Of a DNA stretch of 64,000 nucleotides, positions 35,132-43,692 are shown in pieces. This DNA is from an uncultured Eggerthellaceae bacterium. GTDB taxonomy: Bacteria > Actinomycetota > Coriobacteriia > Coriobacteriales > Eggerthellaceae. How positions within the stretch are numbered: position 1 is the stretch's first letter; each line of letters begins with the position of its first letter. The stretch is from NCBI GenBank assembly GCA_934668515.1, contig CAKUNS010000004.1, positions 1 to 64,000 of the forward strand, given 5' to 3'. Below the pieces are notes generated by a model. It saw only the letters and a program-made list of their open reading frames with translations, had not been told where the DNA came from and made no database searches. The translations under genes were made by a program, and so were the position numbers.

Positions 35132-37318
35132 GTGCTGCAGGCTGTTCTTGTCGGACTTGCCGTACTGGTGATCTGCGTCATCGCCGTTGTGGTGTTCTTC
35201 CGTGTGCGCTCGAACCGTTCGGGCGAGCCGCTGGTTGGCGGAAAGCACAGCGTGTCGTCTATCGATACGTTCGGCGTGCAAACCACCTTCGACGACACCC
35301 CTGTGGGCGGAACGGGTCCGCGCACGTTGGGCGCAAGCTCCGAATCTTCCGCACCGAAAACCTCTTCGACCGGTCGTATTTCCGACGCCGTGCGCTCGCG
35401 CTTCGTGGCCATGGGCGTTCTGGCTGCGGCCATTTTCGGCTCGCTTACCGCGAAGCTGTGGAGCATGCAGGTGCTTGCCTCCAGCTCGTACGAAAGCCAG
35501 TCTGAAGAGAACAAGTACTCCAAGATCAAAACGCCCGCACCGCGTGGTTACATTTACGACGCCGGCGGCATCGCTATCGTGAAGAACCGCTCGGCGCTCA
35601 CCGTTCTGGCCGACGCTGACGTTGCCGACGACCATGATGTCGTCCAGCGCCTCTCCACTGTTTTGGGCATTCCGTACAACGTTGTCCGAAGCCGCATCTT
35701 GGACAACTCGTCAGGTGCGCAGAGCCAGCGCGTGGTGACAAGCGATGCCCGCATGCGCGACGTCGCGTTCATCGCCGAGCACTCCGACGCCTTCTCGGGC
35801 GTCACCATTCAAGAGAGATCCATGCGTTCGTATCCGTACGGTGCTTTGGCTTCCCATGCGGTGGGTTACACCGGCTCGGTGAGCAAGGACATTCTTTCCA
35901 GCATGCCGAAGAACCGCAACGTCGAACTTGGCGATAGCATCGGACAAAGCGGCGTTGAGGCCGCCTACGACGAGATCTTGGCCGGTGAACATGGCCTTCG
36001 TACCGTTATGGCTGACGCTGACGGCAATGTCGTGTCGGTGGTGAGTGAGACGGCTCCTTCGCGTGGCTCCGACGTCTACCTCACCATCAAGGCGCCCGTT
36101 CAGTACGTGGCTGAAACAGCCCTTAAAGATCTTATCGCCCCAACGGGCATCATCGGCGAAGGCAAAGGTGTTGCCGGTGCCGTGGTGGCCATGGACGTCA
36201 CCGACGGCAGCATCGTCGCCATGGCAAGTTACCCAACTTTCAACCCCCAGACATTCATCGGCGGCATCTCGCAGGACACCTGGGATCTGTACGAATCCGC
36301 CGAGTCGTATTTCCCGCTTTTGAACCGTTGCATTTCGGGCACGTATCCCGCTGCTTCGACGTTTAAGTCGTTCACCGGCTTGGCGGCGCTGAAGTACGGC
36401 TTTGCCGATACGAAGAAGGAGTGGAACTGCACCGGCTCGTGGGACGGCTTCGGTTCGGGCGACATCCAGAAATGTTGGCTTTCGTCCGGTCACGGCAACA
36501 TCACCTTCCACGAGGGCATCGTTCAGTCGTGCGACGTCGTTTTCTACGAGATCGCCTACGATTTCTATTTCGCGGGCAAATCGCAGGGCGGCAAGCTTTC
36601 CGACACCGCCATGCAGGAAGAGGTCGAGAAGTACGGCTTCGGCAAAACCACCGGCGTCGACATATCAGGCGAGGAAGCGGGTCGCATCCCCACGCCTGAA
36701 TGGAAGGCGCAGCACTGGGTGGACGTTCCCACCGAGGGCGTTTGGCGCGGCGGCGACCTTACCAACATGGTCATCGGTCAGGGCGACGTTCTGGTTACGC
36801 CGTTGCAGATCGCCGTTGCCTACGGCGGCATCGCGACAGGCACCATGATGAAGCCGCACCTGCTGAAGGAAGTTCGCAACTCCGACAGCACCACGCCTGC
36901 CATCACGTACAAGTCGCAAGAGCTTGCCACGCCTGATGTTGACGAGAAGGATCTGGAAACCGTGCGCGATGCCCTTCATGATGTGGCCGCGGGTTCCGCC
37001 AACTTGGTCGCAGCGTTTGAGGAAGCGGGCGTCAGCCTTGACGACATTGCCTGCAAAACCGGTACGGGCGAGGTTGCGGGTAAGGACGACTACGCATGGT
37101 TCGTGTGCTATATGCCGTTCGACAACCCGAAATACGTATGCGCCGTGTTGGTCGAGCAGGGCGGTGGCGGCGCTTCCGCCGCGGGTCCCATTGGCGCTCA
37201 GATCATGGGCGCCCTTAAGGCGTACGATGCCGGCGAGCTTACCGACGTGGGCGTTGTCGCTGCATCAAGCGGCGAGTCGGTCGAGTACGGCGGCTCGTCG
37301 GGCGGACGAACGGACTAG
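35132..37318 (+). CDS. mrdA: Penicillin-binding protein 2 (elongasome transpeptidase)
   Basis: A class B PBP (728 residues) crosslinking peptidoglycan during elongation, partner of RodA. The chosen GTG start gives an N-terminal hydrophobic segment (QAVLVGLAVLVICVIAVVVFF). A second hydrophobic stretch near residue 95 is unusual, since PBP2 normally has a single membrane helix. Dimerisation-domain signature PRGYIYD follows. Transpeptidase motifs are S-x-x-K as STFK (YPAASTFKS, about residues 408-411), SCD (SxN position, QSCDVVFYEI) and KTGTGE. It starts 11 bp after mreD. Confidence 0.95.
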   Translation: MLQAVLVGLAVLVICVIAVVVFFRVRSNRSGEPLVGGKHSVSSIDTFGVQTTFDDTPVGGTGPRTLGASSESSAPKTSSTGRISDAVRSRFVAMGVLAAAIFGSLTAKLWSMQVLASSSYESQSEENKYSKIKTPAPRGYIYDAGGIAIVKNRSALTVLADADVADDHDVVQRLSTVLGIPYNVVRSRILDNSSGAQSQRVVTSDARMRDVAFIAEHSDAFSGVTIQERSMRSYPYGALASHAVGYTGSVSKDILSSMPKNRNVELGDSIGQSGVEAAYDEILAGEHGLRTVMADADGNVVSVVSETAPSRGSDVYLTIKAPVQYVAETALKDLIAPTGIIGEGKGVAGAVVAMDVTDGSIVAMASYPTFNPQTFIGGISQDTWDLYESAESYFPLLNRCISGTYPAASTFKSFTGLAALKYGFADTKKEWNCTGSWDGFGSGDIQKCWLSSGHGNITFHEGIVQSCDVVFYEIAYDFYFAGKSQGGKLSDTAMQEEVEKYGFGKTTGVDISGEEAGRIPTPEWKAQHWVDVPTEGVWRGGDLTNMVIGQGDVLVTPLQIAVAYGGIATGTMMKPHLLKEVRNSDSTTPAITYKSQELATPDVDEKDLETVRDALHDVAAGSANLVAAFEEAGVSLDDIACKTGTGEVAGKDDYAWFVCYMPFDNPKYVCAVLVEQGGGGASAAGPIGAQIMGALKAYDAGELTDVGVVAASSGESVEYGGSSGGRTD

Positions 37319-37326
37319 GAGGGGAC

Positions 37327-38550
37327 ATGCCGCAGTTACCGCAGATTTCAACGGTGCGCTCAGCCGGTTCGCGAACGCCGCGCATGGTGCGCCCTTCGCG
37401 TTTCCCGTCGCTGAACATGCCGCTTCTCGTCGTCGTATGCGCGCTTACCGTGTACGGCCTGATCGTCGTGTATTCCGCTGTGTCATCCGACGTCGATTAC
37501 AACTTCTCGCGACAGCTGATGGGTGTTGCGGTGGGTATTGTGGCCATGATCGCCTTCTGGAAGTTCGATTACCGGCGCCTGTCAGACATGACGAAGATCC
37601 TGATGATCATCAATGTCGTGCTCATCTTGTCGCCGCACCTTCCGATTATCGGCGTGAACACCATGGGTGCGACGTCGTGGATCAAGATCGGCATTCAGCT
37701 TCAGCCAGGCGAGTTCGCTAAGATCACGGTTATCCTCATGGATGCCAGCATCATGGCTCGCTACAACGGCCACTTGGATGACTTGCGTGAATATCTGAAG
37801 GCCGTCGGCCTGATGTTGGTCCCGTTCTTTTGCATCATGACGCAGCCTGACCTGGGAACCGGTTTGGTGTACATCTTCATCGCCGCTGTCGCGCTTGTGG
37901 TTGGCGGCGCGCGCCCGAAGTACTTGCTGATAACCTTGGCGGTTGGCATAGCGCTTATCGCCATGGTGTTCGTGGTCGATCAAATCATTTACGAGACCAG
38001 CAACCCGCATCAGTACAAGCTGCTCAAGCAGTACCAGCGAAACCGTCTGCTGGTGTTCATGAACCAGGGCTCCACCGACCTTTCCGACGAGGGTTACAAC
38101 CTTCAGCAGGCGATGATCGCCATTGGCTCGGGCGGTCTGTTCGGTCAGGGCTACATGCAGGGAACGCAGCATGCGCTGGGCATCTTGCCCGAGGCACCCA
38201 CTGACTTCATCTTCTGCGTGCTTGCCGAAGAGCTCGGGTTTTTCGGTGTTCTGCTGCTGCTCGGTCTGTATATCGCGCTGGTTGTAATAGCATTTCGTAT
38301 TGCAAGGTCATCGAACGACATGTTCGGTTTGGTCTTGGTCATGTGCATCGTCGGCATGTGGTTGTTCCAGATTCTCGAGAACATCGGCATGACGTGCGGG
38401 CTCATGCCCATCACGGGTATCCCCCTGCCGTTCATGAGCTACGGCTCTTCGTTCATGATGGTCAACTTTGCCCTGCTGGGCCTTATCGGCTCGGTGTGGG
38501 CATGTAGCAATCAATCCGGGCGAAAGGCGTCCTATGCAACTACCCGTTGA
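37327..38550 (+). CDS. rodA: Peptidoglycan glycosyltransferase RodA (SEDS family)
   Basis: SEDS-family polymerase of lipid II (407 residues) with about ten membrane helices. Signature segments are LSPHLPIIGVNTMGATSWIKIG with LQPGEFAKI, NLQQAMIAIGSGGLFGQGYMQGTQ, PTDFIFCVLAEELGFFG, and MPITGIPLPFMSYGSSFM. The ATG follows AGGAGGGGAC. It directly follows its cognate PBP2, and its 3' end overlaps the next gene by 17 bp. Confidence 0.95.
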   Translation: MPQLPQISTVRSAGSRTPRMVRPSRFPSLNMPLLVVVCALTVYGLIVVYSAVSSDVDYNFSRQLMGVAVGIVAMIAFWKFDYRRLSDMTKILMIINVVLILSPHLPIIGVNTMGATSWIKIGIQLQPGEFAKITVILMDASIMARYNGHLDDLREYLKAVGLMLVPFFCIMTQPDLGTGLVYIFIAAVALVVGGARPKYLLITLAVGIALIAMVFVVDQIIYETSNPHQYKLLKQYQRNRLLVFMNQGSTDLSDEGYNLQQAMIAIGSGGLFGQGYMQGTQHALGILPEAPTDFIFCVLAEELGFFGVLLLLGLYIALVVIAFRIARSSNDMFGLVLVMCIVGMWLFQILENIGMTCGLMPITGIPLPFMSYGSSFMMVNFALLGLIGSVWACSNQSGRKASYATTR

Positions 38551-39628
38551 TATCGCTGCGCTGCTCGACGAGGCAACCAATCTCGAGGCCGCGCGTAAAA
38601 CCCCGCTTTCTGTGAGCGTTTACATCGACGATTCAGCCCCTGCCGATCTTATCGCCCATGTGCGCAAATCCTTTGCCAGCGAATTGGCCACGGTGCGCCT
38701 TACGCTCAGTTATCTGGGAGACCGGCCCGCAAGCGTATGCCCGACCGACGACGCGGCTATCATCGTCGCGGGATCTTCCGACGTGGTTGGGCCTTCGGCC
38801 GCGGCCATCCGCAGCGCGGGTGTTCCCGTTATGGTATGCGCCACTCAGCCCGCTCGCGTCGAGCTTATCGCCGCAGCGGCGAACGCTCCCATTCCCGAGG
38901 GCGATTTGGTTGTTCCCAGCGACCCCGAGCGAACCATTGCGAAGAATGTTTGCAAGGTGGTTTCGCGCGTCGTTCCCAAGCAGGCTGCCGATATGACGAA
39001 GGGCCTGTCCGGCATGATGCACGCCGCGCAGATCACCGAGGAAGAGGCCATGGCAGATCCCATGCCCCTCGATGACGAGGCGGCTGCAGCGCTCGACATG
39101 CGCATGGGTGAGTGGATCGCCGTCGCCTGTCGTTCCAAGCGCCTGGCGTTCGCGCTGGCCTTCCCGTTCGTTCGCAAACCGCTTGCCCTTGAGGCTGTTT
39201 CTGAAACTGCATTGCAGAACGCGGGTGTTGGTTTGGTTCCGTTCTTGAAGGCAGCCGACATGCCTATCATGACGCTCAACCAAGCGAAGATGGTCCTGCA
39301 GATTGCTGCTGCTTATGGACGCCCTATGGGCATGGAGCGCGCGAAGGAGATCTTGGCAGTGGTTGGCGGCGCCTTCGGTTGCCGCTCGATTGCCCGTACT
39401 GCTGTGGGATATGTTCCCGCACTGGGCGGCGTCATTCGCGCTGGCGTCGGTTTTGGCGGTACCGAGGCTATGGGTCGTGCGGTTATCGAGTACTTCGAGG
39501 GTGGCGAGAACGTCGCCGGCGTGACTCGCGTGGTTGAGAAAGCCGCCACTCTTGCAGGGGAAGCCGCTTCGCAGGTGCGCGACAGGGTCGCCGAAGTGCG
39601 CTCGATGGAAACCAAGCCTGTCGCTTAA
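38534..39628 (+). CDS. DUF697-type membrane-associated protein
   Basis: A 364-residue protein whose C-terminal part (YGRPMGMERAKEILAVVGGAFGCRSIARTAVGYVPALGGVI) resembles DUF697, a membrane-inserting helical domain often fused to GTPases. No GTPase motifs are present; the N-terminal 150 residues look like a Rossmann-type fold (VSVYIDDSAPADLIAHVR, DDAAIIVAGSSDVVGPS). The ATG at 38534 overlaps the rodA end by 17 bp, showing tight coupling to the elongation cluster. The function is unknown. Confidence 0.72.
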   Translation: MQLPVDIAALLDEATNLEAARKTPLSVSVYIDDSAPADLIAHVRKSFASELATVRLTLSYLGDRPASVCPTDDAAIIVAGSSDVVGPSAAAIRSAGVPVMVCATQPARVELIAAAANAPIPEGDLVVPSDPERTIAKNVCKVVSRVVPKQAADMTKGLSGMMHAAQITEEEAMADPMPLDDEAAAALDMRMGEWIAVACRSKRLAFALAFPFVRKPLALEAVSETALQNAGVGLVPFLKAADMPIMTLNQAKMVLQIAAAYGRPMGMERAKEILAVVGGAFGCRSIARTAVGYVPALGGVIRAGVGFGGTEAMGRAVIEYFEGGENVAGVTRVVEKAATLAGEAASQVRDRVAEVRSMETKPVA

Positions 39629-39658
39629 ACTTATTTCAACTATCATTTGATCAGCATC

Positions 39659-39698
39659 GCCTGGATCGCCTTCGCTTGATGCGTCGTGCGATCCAGGC
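39659..39698 (+). other. Perfect 11-bp hairpin in the leader of the radical SAM gene
   Basis: GCCTGGATCGC-type arms (39659-39669 and 39688-39698) with an 18-nt loop. No T run follows, so it is not a standard terminator. A possible -10 TATCAT (39641-39646) precedes it, so it would lie in the 5' leader, 30 nt before the start codon. Confidence 0.55.
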
Positions 39699-39727
39699 TG
39701 TTCACTGCCTGAAGGGAAACCCAGACG

Positions 39728-41617
39728 ATGTCCAAACTCACTGATCTTTGGCCCCGCGTTCGCGAGATCGTCTCGACTGTCGAGCGTCCTTCACGATACA
39801 TCAACCACGAATGGGGAAGCGTCTACAAGGAAGACGCCGATTTCCATTTCTGCATGGTGTACCCCGACGTTTACGAAGTCGGTCAGCCCAACCAGGCACT
39901 CCGCATTCTGGTGAACGTCGTGAATGCCCGCGAGGGCATGTCTGCCGAGCGCGGTTTCCTGCCTGCTCCCGACATGGCCGACAAGATGCGTGCCGAGGGC
40001 ATCCCCATGTTCTCAATCGAAAGCTGCGCGCCCTTGGCCGAGTTCGATGCAGTGGGCGTCACGCTTTCGCACGAGCTTGTTGCCACGAACGTGCTTGAGA
40101 TGCTTGACCTGAGCGGCATCCCCTTGCATGCCGACGAGCGCTCCGAGGACGATCCGTTCGTCATCGCCGGCGGCCCGTGTGCATACAACCCCGAGCCGTA
40201 CGCTCCGTTTTTCGACGCGTTCTGTGTGGGCGAGGGCGAAGTCATGCTGCCCGATGGCCTGGAGTTCATCAGGGACCAGCGCAAGGCAGGCGCCACGCGC
40301 GCAGAGGTGCTTCGAAAGCTCGCAACCGAGTCAGGCTGGTACGTGCCGTCTTTGTATCGCTGGCGCGATACCGATGAGGCGCAGGCTGCAGGCTCGTGGA
40401 TCGAGCCGCTTGAAGAGGGGCTTCCCACCCATATCGAGAAGCAGCTGTTCACCGGCTTTGCGGAAAGCCCTGGTTGGGAGCCGTGCATCGTCCCGTTCGC
40501 CGAGGCCGTCCATGACCGCTTGAATGTCGAGATCCTGCGCGGTTGCGCGCGCGGCTGCCGCTTCTGCCAGGCGGGCATGATGTATCGCCCGGTGCGCGAG
40601 CGCTCCGCCGACAACGTGGTGCAGTCCGTTCTTGCGGGCCTTAAGGAAACGGGGTATGACGAGGTCAGCCTGACCTCGCTTTCCACCACCGACCACTCTC
40701 AGATCGCCGAGATCCTCACGCGCCTGAACGAGGCATGCGATGGCACTGGCGTGCGTGTTTCCATTCCCTCGCAGCGCCTTGATTCGTTCGGCGCCGAGAT
40801 GGCTGCGCTGGTTGCGGGCAAGAAGAAAGGCGGATTGACGTTCGCCCCCGAGGCCGGTACGCAGCGTTTGCGCGACGTCATTAACAAGAACGTGACCGAG
40901 GAGAACCTGTTCTCGGCTATCGACGCGGCCTTCTCGATGGGATGGCGTCGTTGCAAGCTGTACTTCATGGTTGGCCTTCCCACCGAAACCGATGACGACC
41001 TGCGCGGAATCGCAAGTTTGTGCGAACGCGCTTACGACCGTGCCGTTGCCGCTGTTCCGCGCGAGCAGAAGGGCGCGGTTCAGATCAGCGCGTCGCTCGC
41101 CCTATTTGTGCCGAAGGCTCAGACCCCGTTCCAGTGGGACGGCCAGATCGCTCCCGAAGAGGCCATTCGTCGCGTGAACCTGGTTCGCTCCAGCGTGAAG
41201 CGCCGTTCGGTTATCGTGCATTGGCATAATGCGGCAACCAGCTTCATCGAGGCCATCATGAGCCGCGGCGGTCGCGAAACCGCCGCGTTGCTTGAAGGCG
41301 CATGGCGTCGTGGCGCCCGTTTTGACGCATGGGACGAGTACTTCGACGAAGAAGCGTGGGCCGTCGCCGCAACTGATATCGGCATTGACGTTGCCGGTCT
41401 TGCGCAGGCTACCTTCCCGCTTGACTATGTGCTTCCGTGGGAGCATGTCTCCACGGGTGTGAGCACGCGTTTCCTGCGTCACGAGCGCGAGTTGGCGTCG
41501 CAGGGCATCACCACCCCCGACTGTTCGTTCGAGCGTTGCTCGGCGTGCGGCGTGTGCCCTGGCATGAAGGTTGAAAACGAGCTCGCGGCTCCTCGCGTGC
41601 TTGGCGGATTGAGGTAG
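39728..41617 (+). CDS. B12-binding-domain radical SAM protein, TIGR03960 type
   Basis: A radical SAM enzyme (629 residues). The cluster motif CARGCRFC (CxxxCxxC, about residues 275-282) lies after an N-terminal cobalamin-binding-like domain (about 90-190, with ESCAPLAEFDAVGVTLSHEL). The SAM barrel includes GLTFAPEAGTQRLRDVINK. A C-terminal cysteine group (CSFERCSACGVCPG) may bind another cluster. Its partner, the DUF2344 gene, starts 5 bp downstream; this pair is conserved in many Gram-positive bacteria next to ribosome/tRNA genes. The reaction is unknown to me. Confidence 0.9.
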   Translation: MSKLTDLWPRVREIVSTVERPSRYINHEWGSVYKEDADFHFCMVYPDVYEVGQPNQALRILVNVVNAREGMSAERGFLPAPDMADKMRAEGIPMFSIESCAPLAEFDAVGVTLSHELVATNVLEMLDLSGIPLHADERSEDDPFVIAGGPCAYNPEPYAPFFDAFCVGEGEVMLPDGLEFIRDQRKAGATRAEVLRKLATESGWYVPSLYRWRDTDEAQAAGSWIEPLEEGLPTHIEKQLFTGFAESPGWEPCIVPFAEAVHDRLNVEILRGCARGCRFCQAGMMYRPVRERSADNVVQSVLAGLKETGYDEVSLTSLSTTDHSQIAEILTRLNEACDGTGVRVSIPSQRLDSFGAEMAALVAGKKKGGLTFAPEAGTQRLRDVINKNVTEENLFSAIDAAFSMGWRRCKLYFMVGLPTETDDDLRGIASLCERAYDRAVAAVPREQKGAVQISASLALFVPKAQTPFQWDGQIAPEEAIRRVNLVRSSVKRRSVIVHWHNAATSFIEAIMSRGGRETAALLEGAWRRGARFDAWDEYFDEEAWAVAATDIGIDVAGLAQATFPLDYVLPWEHVSTGVSTRFLRHERELASQGITTPDCSFERCSACGVCPGMKVENELAAPRVLGGLR

Positions 41618-41621
41618 GCAA

Positions 41622-42326
41622 ATGAGCGAGAATAACGTCAACGCTGAACAGCCCGGCCGTCGCTTCGTGCTTCGCGCCACGTACATTGAACGCGATCGTC
41701 TGGCGCTCCTGTCGCATCTTGAGGTCGCCCATGCTCTTGAGCGCACGGTTCGTCGTGCGGGATTGCCTTTCGCCATTTCGCAAGGCTTTTCGCCGCATAT
41801 GAAAATCGCATTCGGCGCGGCGCTGCCCGTTGGCGTTGGATCGACGTGCGAGATTTTCGATATCCAGTTGCGCGAGTACGTTCCCGCCGATAAGGCGCTT
41901 GCGGCGCTTAAGGCGGCAAGCGTGCGCGACCTGATGGTTCAGGACGCTTATTACATCGATTCGCATGCGAAGGCTGCGTCGGTTGCCTATCCGGTGAGCG
42001 TTTACGAGGTCGAGTTCTCGCGCGCTCCCGGTAGCCTGCCCGTTCCTCAGGACATCGTGCGCATTCGTCGCAAGAAAGAGAAGGTGTTCCATGTGGCCGA
42101 TCATCTGGTCGAGCCCATCATGTTCGATGAGGAACGCCCTGAAGTTGCTCATTTCGCGCTTGAAGCGCACGACACCGGAGCGCTTCGTGCCGATCTGCTT
42201 ATGCAGGAATGCCTGAAGTTGTATAACGACGCGCTGCCCGAAGGCGAGCCCGCCTTGACCACGGCGAGCATCACCCGTGTCGCTCAGCGCGAGAATGCAT
42301 CGGGAAGCGCACGAATCGCAAGTTAA
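41622..42326 (+). CDS. Radical SAM-associated protein, TIGR03936/DUF2344 family
   Basis: A 234-residue protein beginning RRFVLRATYIERDRLALLSHLEVAHALERTVRRAGLPFAIS, the signature start of the DUF2344 family that accompanies or is fused to TIGR03960 radical SAM proteins. The segment SQGFSPHMKIAFGAALPVGV is also characteristic. It follows the radical SAM gene after 5 bp and is surely co-expressed. Its role is presumably to support that enzyme's reaction (inference). Confidence 0.9.
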   Translation: MSENNVNAEQPGRRFVLRATYIERDRLALLSHLEVAHALERTVRRAGLPFAISQGFSPHMKIAFGAALPVGVGSTCEIFDIQLREYVPADKALAALKAASVRDLMVQDAYYIDSHAKAASVAYPVSVYEVEFSRAPGSLPVPQDIVRIRRKKEKVFHVADHLVEPIMFDEERPEVAHFALEAHDTGALRADLLMQECLKLYNDALPEGEPALTTASITRVAQRENASGSARIAS

Positions 42327-42329
42327 TGA

Positions 42330-42361
42330 AGAGCGGTCGGAACATGTGTTTCGACCGCTCT
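42330..42361. terminator. Hairpin between convergent genes, probable bidirectional terminator
   Basis: A perfect 10-bp stem (AGAGCGGTCG/CGACCGCTCT) with a 12-nt loop lies 4 bp after the DUF2344 stop and 22 bp from the convergent XRE gene. T runs on both sides are weak. Confidence 0.6.
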
Positions 42362-42382
42362 GATCGTTTCAAGGCGCGAGCG

Positions 42383-42598
42383 CTAGAACGAGAAGAACTC
42401 GCGCACTTCGATGCCAAGGGCCTCGCTGATCCTTATCAGCGTGCTGACCTTGACGTCTGAGGTTGCGTTCTCGATTTTTGAGATCTCGGCTTGTGAGGTA
42501 TCGGCCATGTAGGCAAGCTGACGCTGGGTGAGCTTCTGTTTAGATCGCTCGCGTTCCACTGCTCGTCCGAGCTGTTTCTTTTTGGTGGCCATGTCCAT
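42383..42598 (-). CDS. XRE-family helix-turn-helix regulator, small
   Basis: A 71-residue protein made almost wholly of one Cro/CI-type helix-turn-helix: LTQRQLAYMADTSQAEISKIENATSDVKVSTLIRISEALGI. It probably binds DNA as a dimer. There is no normal ribosome site before ATG 42598; instead a perfect 7-bp hairpin (42599-42617) abuts the start. A TGATATC/GATATCA repeat overlaps the likely -10 (separate entry). No partner toxin or phage gene is adjacent; the nearest upstream minus-strand gene is the small protein at 42706. Confidence 0.85.
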   Translation of the reverse strand: MDMATKKKQLGRAVERERSKQKLTQRQLAYMADTSQAEISKIENATSDVKVSTLIRISEALGIEVREFFSF

Positions 42599-42629
42599 GC
42601 GGCAAGCGTATTGCCGCCGTAAAGAAAGC

Positions 42630-42670
42630 TGATATCCTGCAAGATATCAAGTCGCGTATCAGCGCAGCAA
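42630..42670 (-). promoter_or_regulatory. Promoter and probable operator of the XRE gene
   Basis: On the minus strand, TTGCTG (complement of 42665-42670), an 18-bp spacer and TATCTT (complement of 42641-42646) form a promoter. The inverted repeat TGATATC-6 nt-GATATCA (42630-42649) covers the -10, the expected place for autorepression by a Cro-like protein. Confidence 0.5.
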
Positions 42671-42705
42671 TTTCATATCGTGCCATATATCGCCGCGCTT
42701 CATCT

Positions 42706-42933
42706 TCATTCAAGCCCAAGGTTCTCGATGCGCATCAGCTCCTCAAGGTTTTTGCCTGCATGGCCAAGGCCGACGTCCAAGAGAACAGCAACCTGTCCGA
42801 GCGCCGTCGACTTGCCGTTCCATGTGGGGTCGCTTGCGATAAGCCCCGCTATCTCTCGTGCGCCCTCTAAGATATCCGCGGTCTCAGCGGCAAGCGCAAG
42901 TCGTGCGGTGCGGTATTCGTCTTGGTTGCCCAT
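42706..42933 (-). CDS. Small acidic protein, not recognised
   Basis: A 75-residue, mostly helical, acidic protein (EYRTARLALAAETADILEGAREIAGLI...). It has no signal peptide, membrane segment or cysteine. AAAGGA lies 5-6 bases before the ATG, which supports it as a real gene. A minus-strand -10-like TAGAAT (complement of 42957-42962) lies upstream. It precedes the XRE gene on the same strand with a 107-bp gap. Confidence 0.55.
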   Translation of the reverse strand: MGNQDEYRTARLALAAETADILEGAREIAGLIASDPTWNGKSTALGQVAVLLDVGLGHAGKNLEELMRIENLGLE

Positions 42934-43126
42934 CCCCGTCCTTTCGATTTCGGTTGATTCTAATGCCCGCCAACGGGGATTGGGTGCTCGTTTTCATATT
43001 GGCAATCCCTGTTAGATGGCTGTTGGATGGCTGTTTGAAAGACGTTTGGCTTGACTAGTCGCAACGCCGGCCGTGCTGACTTGCTTGCAGGTGCACAAGG
43101 GTTGGAATTGCTTGGGCTAGGGTATG

Positions 43127-43160
43127 AAAAAGGCGGCGCGGAACAAGTCCGACACCGCCT
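43127..43160 (-). terminator. Intrinsic terminator after the CBS-domain gene
   Basis: On the minus strand, AGGCGGTGTCGGA and TCCGCGCCGCCT form a stem with one mismatch, followed by TTTTT (complement of 43127-43131). It ends the MFS-CBS operon. Confidence 0.88.
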
Positions 43161-43182
43161 ATCTCGCTTCTCTTGCGTTCCG

Positions 43183-43689
43183 CTATTGGAAGATGACGTT
43201 GAAGATGTATTTGGTGATGGCCGAGCGTCGGATGACGCCGACCAGCTTTCCCTCGTCGTCTACCACGGGAAGCTTTTTGAACTTCTTTTTTGCCAGCATA
43301 TCGGCTACGCGAGCGATGCTTTGTTCTGGTCGTGCGCAAACAACCTTGCGCGTAGCGAAGTCCATGACGTTTCGGTCTTTCAGGCCGTCGATGCGCTGCT
43401 CGAGGGTTTGATCGTCGAAGTACAGCATCGACGCGTCGCCGCCGGTGAAGATGGTTCGCGCACGGTGCTGCGCGATGGCTCCCATGATGTCGCCGTCGGA
43501 AATGAACCCAACAACTTGCTTGCGCTCGTCGACGACGGGCATGCTCGTCACTTCGTTTTCGGCAAGCATGCGAACCACGTCGGAGATCGCGCTGTTCTGC
43601 GAGCAGGTGAAGGGGTCTTCGATCATGATGCTTGAAATGGGCGTGCCTTCGAACTCAAGTGGGATGCGTTCGGAAAGGATCTCGGACAT
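43183..43689 (-). CDS. Two-CBS-domain protein
   Basis: A 168-residue protein consisting of a pair of CBS domains, which sense adenosine nucleotides. The first (about 18-75) contains FTCSQNSAISDVVRMLAENEVTSMPVVDERKQVVGFISDGDI. The second (about 105-165) contains KVVCARPEQSIARVADMLAKKKFKKLPVVDDEGKLVGVIRRSAI. No catalytic domain is attached. It starts 3 bp after the MFS exporter stop, so it probably shares its transcript and might modulate it; that link is inference. Confidence 0.9.
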   Translation of the reverse strand: MSEILSERIPLEFEGTPISSIMIEDPFTCSQNSAISDVVRMLAENEVTSMPVVDERKQVVGFISDGDIMGAIAQHRARTIFTGGDASMLYFDDQTLEQRIDGLKDRNVMDFATRKVVCARPEQSIARVADMLAKKKFKKLPVVDDEGKLVGVIRRSAITKYIFNVIFQ

Positions 43690-43692
43690 AGC

